From contig JARPUW010000051.1 of NCBI GenBank assembly GCA_030533445.1, positions 17,747 to 81,746 on the forward strand: a DNA stretch of 64,000 nt. The letters are read 5' to 3'. The position numbers and the translations under genes are program-made. A model generated the notes under the pieces. It ran no database searches. It was not told where the DNA came from and saw only the letters and a program-made list of their open reading frames with translations. The DNA is from Cyprinodon diabolis (lineage: Eukaryota; Chordata; Actinopteri; Cyprinodontiformes; Cyprinodontidae). Below, piece after piece: positions 9,378-22,130 of this stretch (positions are counted from its first letter, which is position 1; each line of letters opens with the position of its first letter).

Positions 9378-12300
9378 ACTAGAAAATTTCTAAAGAAATT
9401 TTGAGGGGGGCCACCTACTGCCCGTCTGGGGAACCGGGCCAATACGGCCCTGGCAAGTGACGTCGGGGCTCCCCAGACCAACTGCTTACGCCTTTGAGGG
9501 CTGCTGAGGGAAGGAAAGAGGGCAAGTTCATGGGCAAAGAGACCTGTGTGCCACTTGTGCTGAAATCTGGGAAATAGACGTGCACAGCGTATGATGCACA
9601 AGGGTAATATGGGTTGTCCATATTGAAACACAGTGGGTAAAGCCCAGTTGGCGGGCTTCGCCCGCCTGCTAGGAGCCATCTCAGTGAAGAAAAAAATCAC
9701 CAATGGCGGGCTCTGCCCGCCTTCTAAGAGCCATTGCAGTGATGAAATCACCAATGGCGGGCTCCGCCCGCCTGCTAAGAGCCATTGCAGTGATGTAATC
9801 ACCTTTGGCGGGCTCCGCCCGCCTGTTACCATTGGCGGGCTCCGCCCGCCTTCTAAGAGCCATTGCAGTGATGAAATCACCAATGGCAATGAGCAATATG
9901 CCAGAATGTATGAGTGTGTATAAGGAAGAGGCTTTTATTCTGTAGAGTCCTTGTAGTCTTATTTTGAAAGTCTATCATGAATGTGCATCAAAAGATGGGT
10001 CACGCCCAGCAGTGATATAGAATCCATTTCCAAATGTTAAATCACTGGTTTTCCATGTTATTAGGTGAATAGTTGCTGTATTACAGAGTAAATGGTAGAC
10101 TTTTATTGTGAAATTTGCTCTGGGGTGTGTTTTGAAAAGGTCACTAGAGTCTAATAAAAACAACCTGGAAGAGTTTGGGTCATAATGTTGAGCCATTTGC
10201 ATCAATTAATGCATTACTATAATCTAGAGGCTTTTATTTTGTAGGGTCCCTGGAGTCTTATTTTGAAAGTCCAACAGAGTTGTGTTTATAGAAAATGTTC
10301 AGACCCGTCAATGATAGTTGATTACTTTCCAATCGTTAAATCACTCTTTTTCCATGTTATTAGGGCAGTAGATGAAGCGGAAATGGGAGGCTTTTATTTT
10401 GAAATTTGCTATAGGGTGTGTTTTAAACAGTCTCCTAGAGTCTATTCTCTAAAACGGGGTTGAGTTTGGGTCATAATGTTGAGCCATATAGGGCAATAAA
10501 TATATGTAAAAAATATAGAGGCTTTTATTTTGTAGGGTCCCTGGAGTCTTATTTTGAAAGTCTATCAGTGCTGAGTGGCAAGGGAAGTGTCATGTACAGC
10601 AGTCATATAGTATCCATTTCCCAATGTTAAATCAGTCCTTTCACCCTCCATTAGATTAATATGTGCTGTTTAAAACAGCAGAGGTAAAATCTGTTTGAAG
10701 CTTGGTAACCTTGACAACGCTTAACGAGCCTCTCACTGACACAGACAACAGCTGCACTCACTATTGGTTTCTTCTTCCCAGGCTTTTTTGTATGGGAAGA
10801 ACGGCACCGAACAAACGACTACTGATCAAAAACCGTATGAGTTATTCAAAAAACATTTTCACCATGAGCATCAGCAATCCTTCGACTCCAACTATACCAA
10901 CTTTGGTGTATGTGTGTCATTCAGAAAAATATTTATGACGAGTGAAAACACATAGTCTGATTCGTTTCTCTCCCATCTTCAGCTCAAAAAGAATAGAGAA
11001 AGGCTGAAACTCTCATCGACTTTAGGTTGGTCTGGAGGGTTTTTAAGGAAAAGTATTAATCCTACCGTAATTCCGAAGACATTGTGTGAGTCCAGAGGTT
11101 TCAGTCTACAAACTGACCAAAAATGGTGACTGTAGCTCCAAATATGTGGCCGTGAGGGCGAGAATAAGATGTTTGATCTGAAAAAAATGGCCGCCTCACA
11201 CTAAGATTTCAGCAGCTGCACTCTAGCAGGCTGCTGCAGAAGCTAACTGTCAGCTAGCTTCCAGGTGCTTACCCTCCGAACAAACGACTGCTGAGCAAAA
11301 ACCGTAAAAGATATCTGAAAAATTCTTTCAGTGAAAGCAACATCTATCCTTTGTCTCAGACTGGGGTAACCTTCATGTCTGTAGGTCTTTCACAACCCAA
11401 AACGAAGCACAAACAAAATGGTTGGCCCACCTGCTCCTCCCTTTCTTTTAACTGCAGGACCTCACTCTCACTCACCTTTTAGCTGCTAAAGCACCCCTCC
11501 GAACAAACGACTGCTGAGTAAAAACCGTAAAAGGTATCTGAAAAATTCTTTTTATCTAAGCGACAGCTATATCTTGTCTTCAATTGGAGTAACTTTCATG
11601 GCTGTAGATCATCTACAAACTGAATGGGAAGAGAAAGAAAAAGAAAAAACGTTTCATCACACCTAAGCTTCTAATTGAGCTAGCTGCAGCAGGTCAATGT
11701 CACTCAGCTTTCAGGTGCTTAAAATGTCCTCCGAACAAACGACTGCTGAGCAAAAACCGTATGAGTTATTCAAAAAATTTTTTCACCGTGAGCGTCAGTC
11801 ATCCTTCGACTCCAACTATGCCAACTTTGGTGTATGTGTGTCATTCAGAAAAATATTTATGACGAGTTTAAAACACATAGTCTGATTCGTTTTTCTCCCC
11901 TCTTCTGCTCCAAAACCAATGAAAAACGGCTCTGATTTTCATCGACTTTAGGTCGGTCTGGAGGGTTTTTAAGGAAAAGTATTAATCCTACCGTAATTCC
12001 GAAGATATTGTGTGGGTCCAGAGATTTCAGTCTACAAACTGACCAAAAATGGTGACTCTAGCTATAAATATGTGGCCGTGAGGGCGAGTTTAAAATGTTT
12101 TTTTGTGTTTAAAAAACGCCTGCCTCACACTCTAGCTTTTCAGTTGCTCCACTCTAGCAGGCTGGATTTTGCTAAAACTTTGTGGCGCTTGAGGTCTGAT
12201 TATACAAAAACCGTAGCAGTTATCAACATACCGTCTTCAGTTTTAAATAGACGAAGGATTTATCTACAAACTGAGCTTCAAACTGTTTTTCTAGGTGAAT

Positions 12301-12545
12301 GTATGCCGACACAGTGAAGTGCTGTTTTTTATGCTTTTTTTTTCCTCTCCCCATTCATTTCCTATGGGATTTTTTTGCGACGTTTTCGCTAATAATTCGC
12401 AAACCTTCGGACTAATGAGAAAGTTTTATACAAGCACACATCACCCCATTGGTCCCGACGCGTGTGCCAACTTTGGGCCCGATCCGCCAAACCGTGCGGG
12501 ACTAGTTACGTGCCGAAGTTTTGGGTATACGGGAGAATTATAATA
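9378..12545 (+). repeat. Array unit U4
   Basis: Matches U16 at a constant offset of 38,518 bp without net indel. Shared variants include tggtagac (10094), gcattactataat (10210), gacgagtgaaaac (10937), gatctgaaaaaaatgg (11175), gtagatcatc (11606) and ggtcaatgtc (11692). Unlike U16 it has acgtgcc near 12508 and no hairpin A. Confidence 0.93.
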
Positions 12546-15500
12546 ACTAGAAAATTTCTAAAGAAATTTTGAGGGGGGCCACCTACTGCCCGTCTGGGGA
12601 ACCGGGCCAATACGGCCCTGGCAAGTGACGTCGGGGCTCCCCAGACCAACTGCTTACGCCTTTGAGGGCTGCTGAGGGAAGGAAAGAGGGCAAGTTCATG
12701 GGTAAAGAGAGCTGTGTGCCACTTGTGCTGAAATCTGGGAAATAGACGTGCACAGCGTATGATGCACAAGGGTAATATGGGTTGTCCATATTGAAACACA
12801 GTGGGTAAAGCCCAGTTGGCGGGCTTCGCCCGCCTGCGAGGAGCCATCTCAGTGAAGAAAAAAATCACCAATGGCGGGCTCTGCCCGCCTTCTAAGAGCC
12901 ATTGCAGTGATGAAATCACCAATGGCGGGCTCCGCCCGCCTGCTAAGAGCCATTGCAGTGATGTAATCACCTTTGGCGGGCTCCGCCCGCCTGTTACCAT
13001 TGGCGGGCTCCGCCCGCCTTCTAAGAGCCATTGCAGTGATGAAATCACCAATGGCAATGAGCAATATGCCAGAATGTATAAGTGTGTATAAGGAAGAGGC
13101 TTTTATTCTGTAGAGTCCTTGTAGTCTTATTTTGAAAGTCTATCATGAATGTGCATCAAAAGATGGGTCACGCCCAGCAGTGATATAGAATCCATTTCCA
13201 AATGTGAAATCACTGGTTTTCCATGTTATTAGGTGAATAGTTGCTGTATTACAGAGTAAATGGGAGACTTTTATTGTGAAATTTGCTCTGGGTGTGTTTT
13301 GAAAAGGTCACTAGAGTCTAATAAAAACAACCTGGAAGAGTTTGGGTCATAATGTTGAGCCATTTGCATCAATTAATGCATTAGTATAATCTAGAGGCTT
13401 TTATTTTGTAGGGTCCCTGGAGTCTTATTTTGAAAGTCCAACAGAGTTGTGTTTATAGAAAATGTTCAGACCCGTCAATGATAGTTGATTACTTTCCAAT
13501 CGTTAAATCACTCTTTTTCCATGTTATTAGGGCAGTAGATGAAGCGGAAATGGGAGGCTTTTATTTTGAAATTTGCTATAGGGTGTGTTTTAAACAGTCT
13601 CCTAGAGTCTATTCTCTAAAACGGGGTTGAGTTTGGGTCATAATGTTGAGCCATATAGGGCAATAAATATATGTAAAAAATATAGAGGCTTTTATTTTGT
13701 AGGGTCCCTGGAGTCTTATTTTGAAAGTCTATCAGTGCTGAGTGGCAAGGGAAGTGTCATGGACAGCAGTCATATAGTATCCATTTCCCAATGTTAAATC
13801 AGTCCTTTCACCCTCCATTAGATTAATATGTGCTGTTTAAAACAGCAGAGGTAAAATCTGTTTGAAGCTTGGTAACCTTGACAACGCTTAACGAGCCTCT
13901 CACTGACACAGACAACAGCTGCACTCACTATTGGTTTCTTCTTCCCAGGCTTTTTTGTATGGGAAGAACGGCACCGAACAAACGACTACTGATCAAAAAC
14001 CGTATGAGTTATTCAAAAAACATTTTCACCATGAGCATCAGCAATCCTTCGACTCCAACTATACCAACTTTGGTGTATGTCTGTCATTCAGAAAAATATT
14101 TATGACGAGTTGAAAACACATAGTCTGATTCGTTTCTCTCCCATCTTCAGCTCAAAAAGAATAGAGAAAGGCTGAAACTCTCATCGACTTTAGGTTGGTC
14201 TGGAGGGTTTTTAAGGAAAAGTATTAATCCTACCGTAATTCCGAAGACATTGTGTGAGTCCAGAGGTTTCAGTCTACAAACTGACCAAAAATGGTGACTG
14301 TAGCTCCAAATATGTGGCCGTGAGGGCGAGAATAAGATGTTTGATCTGAAAAAAATGGCCGCCTCACACTAAGATTTCAGCAGCTGCACTCTAGCAGGCT
14401 GCTGCAGAAGCTAACTGTCAGCTAGCTTCCAGGTGCTTACCCTCCGAACAAACGACTGCTGAGCAAAAACCGTAAAAGATATCTGAAAAATTCTTTCAGT
14501 GAAAGCAACATCTATCCTTTGTCTCAGACTGGGGTAACCTTCATGTCTGTAGGTCTTTCACAACCCAAAACGAAGCACAAACAAAATGGTTGGCCCACCT
14601 GCTCCTCCCTTTCTTTTAACTGCAGGACCTCACTCTCACTCACCTTTTAGCTGCTAAAGCACCCCTCCGAACAAACGACTGCTGAGTAAAAACCGTAAAA
14701 GGTATCTGAAAAATTCTTTTTATCTAAGCGACAGCTATATCTTGTCTTCGATTGGAGTAACTTTCATGGCTGTAGGTCATCTACAACCTGAATGGGAAGA
14801 GAAAGAAAAAGAAAAAACGTTTCATCACACCTAAGCTTCTAATTGAGCTAGCTGCAGCAGGTCACTGTCACTCAGCTTTCAGGTGCTTAAAATGTCCTCC
14901 GAACAAACGACTGCTGAGCAAAAACCGTATGAGTTATTCAAAAAATTTTTTCACCGTGAGCGTCAGTCATCCTTCGACTCCAACTATGCCAACTTTGGTG
15001 TATGTGTGTCATTCAGAAAAATATTTATGACGAGTTTAAAACACATAGTCTGATTCGTTTTTCTCCCCTCTTCTGCTCCAAAACCAATGAAAAACAGCTC
15101 TGATTTTCATCGACTTTAGGTCGGTCTGGAGGGTTTTTAAGGAAAAGTATTAATCCTACCGTAATTCCGAAGATATTGTGTGGGTCCAGAGATTTCAGTC
15201 TACAAACTGACCAAAAATGGTGACTCTAGCTATAAATATGTGGCCGTGAGGGCGAGTTTAAAATGTTTTTTTGTGTTTAAAAAACGCCTGCCTCACACTC
15301 TAGCTTTTCAGTTGCTCCACTCTAGCAGGCTGGATTTTGCTAAAACTTTGTGGCGCTTGAGGTCTGATTATACAAAAACCGTAGCAGTTATCAACATACC
15401 GTCTTCAGTTTTAAATAGACGAAGGATTTATCTACAAACTGAGCTTCAAACTGTTTTTCTAGGTGAATGTATGCCGACACAGTGAAGTGCTGTTTTTTAT

Positions 15501-15788
15501 GCTTTTTTTTTCCTCTCCCCATTCATTTCCTATGGGATTTTTTTGCGACGTTTTCGCTAATAATTCGCAAACCTTCGGACTAATGAGAAAGTTTTATACA
15601 AGCACACATCACCCCATTGGTCCCGACGCGTGTGCCAACTTTGGGCCCGATCCGCCAAACCGTGCGGGACTAGTTACGCGCCGAAGTTTTGGGTATACGG
15701 GAGAATTATAATAATAATAATAATACGCGGAATAAATATGTGCAATAGTAGTAGGTGGGCCATGCCTTCGGCATGTGGCCCCCCAATA
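12546..15788 (+). repeat. Array unit U5
   Basis: Shares gatctgaaaaaaatgg (14345) with U4 and U16 but not their other variants, so it looks mosaic. Private changes include cctgcgaggagcc (12833), gtataagtgtgt (13077), atgtgaaatcac (13203) and an a for g near 15096. It ends with one hairpin A. Confidence 0.93.
15723..15786 (+). repeat. Hairpin A, one copy, end of U5
   Basis: A single monomer with the CATGCC-TTC-GGCATG stem, in the AAT-rich tract before the head of U6. Confidence 0.85.
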
Positions 15789-18700
15789 ACTAGAAAATTT
15801 CTAAAGAAATTTTGAGGGGGGCCACCTACTGCCCGTCTGGGGAACCGGGCCAATACGGCCCTGGCAAGTGACGTCGGGGCTCCCCAGACCAACTGCTTAC
15901 GCCTTTGAGGGCTGCTGAGGGAAGGAAAGAGGGCAAGTTCATGGGCAAAGAGAGCTGTGTGCCACTTGTGCTGAAATCTGGGAAATAGACGTGCACAGCG
16001 TATGATGCACAAGGGTAATATGGGTTGTCCATATTGAAACACAGTGGGTAAAGCCCAGTTGGCGGGCTTCGCCCGCCTGCTAGGAGCCATCTCAGTGAAG
16101 AAAAAAATCACCAATGGCGGGCTCTGCCCGCCTTCTAAGAGCCATTGCAGTGATGAAATCACCAATGGCGGGCTCCGCCCGCCTGCTAAGAGCCATTGCA
16201 GTGATGTAATCACCTTTGGCGGGCTCCGCCCGCCTGTTACCATTGGCGGGCTCCGCCCGCCTTCTAAGAGCCATTGCAGTGATGAAATCACCAATGGCAA
16301 TGAGCAATATGCCAGAATGTATGAGTGTGTATAAGGAAGAGGCTTTTATTCTGTAGAGTCCTTGTAGTCTTATTTTGAAAGTCTATCATGAATGTGCATC
16401 AAAAGATGGGTCACGCCCAGCAGTGATATAGAATCCATTTCCAAATGTTAAATCACTGGTTTTCCATGTTATTAGGTGAATAGTTGCTGTATTACAGAGT
16501 AAATGGGAGACTTTTATTGTGAAATTTGCTCTGGGTGTGTTTTGAAAAGGTCACTAGAGTCTAATAAAAACAACCTGGAAGAGTTTGGGTCATAATGTTG
16601 AGCCATTTGCATCAATTAATGCATTAGTATAATCTAGAGGCTTTTATTTTGTAGGGTCCCTGGAGTCTTATTTTGAAAGTCCAACAGAGTTGTGTTTATA
16701 GAAAATGTTCAGACCCGTCAATGATAGTTGATTACTTTCCAATCGTTAAATCACTCTTTTTCCATGTTATTAGGGCAGTAGATGAAGCGGAAATGGGAGG
16801 CTTTTATTTTGAAATTTGCTACAGGGTGTGTTTTAAACAGTCTCCTAGAGTCTATTCTCTAAAACGGGGTTGAGTTTGGGTCATAATGTTGAGCCATATA
16901 GGGCAATAAATATATGTAAAAAATATAGAGGCTTTTATTTTGTAGGGTCCCTGGAGTCTTATTTTGAAAGTCTATCAGTGCTGAGTGGCAAGGGAAGTGT
17001 CATGGACAGCAGTCATATAGTATCCATTTCCCAATGTTAAATCAGTCCTTTCACCCTCCATTAGATTAATATGTGCTGTTTAAAACAGCAGAGGTAAAAT
17101 CTGTTTGAAGCTTGGTAACCTTGACAACGCTTAACGAGCCTCTCACTGACACAGACAACAGCTGCACTCACTATTGGTTTCTTCTTCCCAGGCTTTTTTG
17201 TATGGGAAGAACGGCACCGAACAAACGACTACTGATCAAAAACCGTATGAGTTATTCAAAAAACATTTTCACCATGAGCATCAGCAATCCTTCGACTCCA
17301 ACTATACCAACTTTGGTGTATGTGTGTCATTCAGAAAAATATTTATGACGAGTTGAAAACACATAGTCTGATTCGTTTCTCTCCCATCTTCAGCTCAAAA
17401 AGAATAGAGAAAGGCTGAAACTCTCATCGACTTTAGGTTGGTCTGGAGGGTTTTTAAGGAAAAGTATTAATCCTACCGTAATTCCGAAGACATTGTGTGA
17501 GTCCAGAGGTTTCAGTCTACAAACTGACCAAAAATGGTGACTGTAGCTCCAAATATGTGGCCGTGAGGGCGAGAATAAGATGTTTGATCTTAAAAGAATG
17601 GCCGCCTCACACTAAGATTTCAGCAGCTGCACTCTAGCAGGCTGCTGCAGAAGCTAACTGTCAGCTAGCTTCCAGGTGCTTACCCTCCGAACAAACGACT
17701 GCTGAGCAAAAACCGTAAAAGATATCTGAAAAATTCTTTCAGTGAAAGCAACATCTATCCTTTGTCTCAGACTGGGGTAACCTTCATGTCTGTAGGTCTT
17801 TCACAACCCAAAACGAAGCACAAACAAAATGGTTGGCCCACCTGCTCCTCCCTTTGTTTGAACTGCAGGACCTCACTCTCACTCACCTTTTAGCTGCTAA
17901 AGCACCCCTCCGAACAAACGACTGCTGAGTAAAAACCGTAAAAGGTATCTGAAAAATTATTTTTATCTAAGCGACAGCTATATCTTGTCTTCAATTGGAG
18001 TAACTTTCATGGCTGTAGGTCATCTACAACCTGAATGGGAAGAGAAAGAAAAAGAAAAAACGTTTTGTCACACCTGATCTTCTAATTGAGCTAGCTGCAG
18101 CAGGACACTCTCCCCCAGCTTTCAGCTGCTTAAAATGTCCTCCGAACAAACGACTGCTGAGCAAAAACCGTATGAGTTATTCAAAATATTTTTTCACCGT
18201 GAGCGTCAGCCATCCTTCGACTCCAACTATGCCAACTTTGGTGTATGTGTGTCATTCAGAAAAATATTTATGACGAGTTTAAAACACATAGTCTGATTCG
18301 TTTTTCTCCCCTCTTCTGCTCCAAAACCAATGAAAAACGGCTCTGATTTTCATCGACTTTAGGTCGGTCTGGAGGGTTTTTAAGGAAAAGTATTAATCCT
18401 ACCGTAATTCCGAAGATATTGTGTGGGTCCAGAGATTTCAGTCTACAAACTGACCAAAAATGGTGACTCTAGCTATAAATATGTGGCCGTGAGGGCGAGT
18501 TTAAAATGTTTTTTTGTGTTTAAAAAACGCCTGCCTCACACTCTAGCTTTTCAGTTGCTCCACTCTAGCAGGCTGGATTTTGCTAAAACTTTGTGGCGCT
18601 TGAGGTCTGATTATACAAAAACCGTAGCAGTTATCAACATACCGTCTTCAGTTTTAAATAGACGAAGGATTTATCTACAAACTGAGCTTCAAACTGTTTT

Positions 18701-18959
18701 TCTAGGTGAATGTATGCCGACACAGTGAAGTGCTGTTTTTTATGCTTTTTTTTTCCTCTCCCCATTCATTTCCTATGGGATTTTTTTGCGACGTTTTCGC
18801 TAATAATTCGCAAACCTTCGGACTAATGAGAAAGTTTTATACAAGCACACATCACCCCATTGGTCCCGACGCGTGTGCCAACTTTGGGCCCGATCCGCCA
18901 AACCGTGCGGGACTAGTTACGTGCCGAAGTTTTGGGTATACGGGAGAATTATAATAATA
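15789..18959 (+). repeat. Array unit U6
   Basis: Matches U14 at a constant offset of 25,622 bp. Shared variants are gctacagggtg (16820) and cttaaaagaatgg (17590). U6, U7, U8 and U14 also share cgttttgtcacacctgatc with ctctcccccag in the P region (18061-18118 here). No hairpin A at its end. Confidence 0.93.
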
Positions 18960-21900
18960 ACTAGAAAATTTCTAAAGAAATTTTGAGGGGGGCCACCTAC
19001 TGCCCGTCTGGGGAACCGGGCCAATACGGCCCTGGCAAGTGACGTCGGGGCTCCCCAGACCAACTGCTTACGACTTTGAGGGCTGCTGAGGGAAGGAAAG
19101 AGGGCAAGTTCATGGGCAAAGAGAGCTGTGTGCCACTTGTGCTGAAATCTGGGAAATAGACGTGCACAGCGTATGATGCACAAGGGTAATATGGGTTGTC
19201 CATATTGAAACACAGTGGGTAAAGCCCAGTTGGCGGGCTTCGCCCGCCTGCTAGGAGCCATCTCAGTGAAGAAAAAAATCACCAATGGCGGGCTCTGCCC
19301 GCCTTCTAAGAGCCATTGCAGTGATGAAATCACCAATGGCGGGCTCCGCCCGCCTGCTAAGAGCCATTGCAGTGATGTAATCACCTTTGGCGGGCTCCGC
19401 CCGCCTGTTACCATTGGCGGGCTCCGCCCGCCTTCTAAGAGCCATTGCAGTGATGAAATCACCAATGGCAATGAGCAATATGCCAGAATGTATGAGTGTG
19501 TATAAGGAAGAGGCTTTTATTCTGTAGAGTCCTTGTAGTCTTATTTTGAAAGTCTATCATGAATGTGCATCAAAAGATGGGTCACGCCCAGCAGTGATAT
19601 AGAATCCATTTCCAAATGTTAAATCACTGGTTTTCCATGTTATTAGGTGAATAGTTGCTGTATTACAGAGTAAATGGGAGACTTTTATTGTGAAATTTGC
19701 TCTGGGTGTGTTTTGAAAAGGTCACTAGAGTCTAATAAAAACAACCTGGAAGAGTTTGGGTCATAATGTTGAGCCATTTGCATCAATTAATGCATTAGTA
19801 TAATCTAGAGGCTTTTATTTTGTAGGGTCCCTGGAGTCTTATTTTGAAAGTCCAACAGAGTTGTGTTTATAGAAAATGTTCAGACCCGTCAATGATAGTT
19901 GATTACTTTCCAATCGTTAAATCACTCTTTTTCCATGTTATTAGGGCAGCAGATGAAGCGGAAATGGGAGGCTTTTATTTTGAAATTTGCTATAGGGTGT
20001 GTTTTAAACAGTCTCCTAGAGTCTATTCTCTAAAACGGGGTTGAGTTTGGGTCATAATGTTGAGCCATATAGGGCAATAAATATATGTAAAAAATATAGA
20101 GGCTTTTATTTTGTAGGGTCCCTGGAGTCTTATTTTGAAAGTCTATCAGTGCTGAGTGGCAAGGGAAGTGTCATGTACAGCAGTCATATAGTATCCATTT
20201 CCCAATGTTAAATCAGTCCTTTCACCCTCCATTAGATTAATATGTGCTGTTTAAAACAGCAGAGGTAAAATCTGTTTGAAGCTTGGTAACCTTGACAACG
20301 CTTAACGAGCCTCTCACTGACACAGACAACAGCTGCACTCACTATTGGTTTCTTCTTCCCAGGCTTTTTTGTATGGGAAGAACGGCACCGAACAAACGAC
20401 TACTGATCAAAAACCGTATGAGTTATTCAAAAAACATTTTCACCATGAGCATCAGCAATCCTTCAACTCCAACTATACCAACTTTGGTGTATGTGTGTCA
20501 TTCAGAAAAATATTTATGACGAGTTGAAAACACATAGTCTGATTCGTTTCTCTCCCATCTTCAGCTCAAAAAGAATAGAGAAAGGCTGAAACTCTCATCG
20601 ACTTTAGGTTGGTCTGGAGGGTTTTTAAGGAAAAGTATTAATCCTACCGTAATTCCGAAGACATTGTGTGAGTCCAGAGGTTTCAGTCTACAAACTGACC
20701 AAAAATGGTGACTGTAGCTCCAAATATGTGGCCGTGAGGGCGAGAATAAGATGTTTGATCTTAAAAAAATGGCCGCCTCACACTAAGATTTCAGCAGCTG
20801 CACTCTAGCAGGCTGCTGCAGAAGCTAACTGTCAGCTAGCTTCCAGGTGCTTACCCTCCGAACAAACGACTGCTGAGCAAAAACCGTAAAAGATATCTGA
20901 AAAATTCTTTCAGTGAAAGCAACATCTATCATTTGTCTCAGACTGGGGTAACCTTCATGTCTGTAGGTCTTTCACAACCCAAAACGAAGCACAAACAAAA
21001 TGGTTGGCCCACCTGCTCCTCCCTTTGTTTGAACTGCAGGACCTCACTCTCACTCACCTTTTAGCTGCTAAAGCACCCCTCCGAACAAACGACTGCTGAG
21101 TAAAAACCGTAAAAGGTATCTGAAAAATTATTTTTATCTAAGCGACAGCTATATCTTGTCTTCAATTGGAGTAACTTTCATGGCTGTAGGTCATCTACAA
21201 CCTGAATGGGAAGAGAAAGAAAAAGAAAAAACGTTTTGTCACACCTGATCTTCTAATTGAGCTAGCTGCAGCAGGACACTCTCCCCCAGCTTTCAGCTGC
21301 TTAAAATGTCCTCCGAACAAACGACTGCTGAGCAAAAACCGTATGAGTTATTCAAAATATTTTTTCACCGTGAGCGTCAGCCATCCTTCGACTCCAACTA
21401 TGCCAACTTTGGTGTATGTGTGTCATTCAGAAAAATATTTATGACGAGTTTAAAACACATAGTCTGATTCGTTTTTCTCCCCTCTTCTGCTCCAAAACCA
21501 ATGAAAAACGGCTCTGATTTTCATCGACTTTAGGTCGGTCTGGAGGGTTTTTAAGGAAAAGTATTAATCCTACCGTAATTCCGAAGATATTGTGTGGGTC
21601 CAGAGATTTCAGTCTACAAACTGACCAAAAATGGTGACTCTAGCTATAAATATGTGGCCGTGAGGGCGAGTTTAAAATGTTTTTTTGTGTTTAAAAAACG
21701 CCTGCCTCACACTCTAGCTTTTCAGTTGCTCCACTCTAGCAGGCTGGATTTTGCTAAAACTTTGTGGCGCTTGAGGTCTGATTATACAAAAACCGTAGCA
21801 GTTATCAACATACCGTCTTCAGTTTTAAATAGACGAAGGATTTATCTACAAACTGAGCTTCAAACTGTTTTTCTAGGTGAATGTATGCCGACACAGTGAA

Positions 21901-22130
21901 GTGCTGTTTTTTATGCTTTTTTTTTCCTCTCCCCATTCATTTCCTATGGGATTTTTTTGCGACGTTTTCGCTAATAATTCGCAAACCTTCGGACTAATGA
22001 GAAAGTTTTATACAAGCACACATCACCCCATTGGTCCCGACGCGTGTGCCAACTTTGGGCCCGATCCGCCAAACCGTGCGGGACTAGTTACGTGCCGAAG
22101 TTTTGGGTATACGGGAGAATTATAATAATA
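18960..22130 (+). repeat. Array unit U7
   Basis: Nearly identical to the following unit (offset 3,171 bp). Both carry acgactttgag, the gggcagcagatg variant and ccttcaactcc. The one difference I noticed before the hairpin A site is atctatcattt here (20924) against atctatccttt in U8. This is the clearest case of a recent adjacent duplication. No hairpin A at its end. Confidence 0.93.
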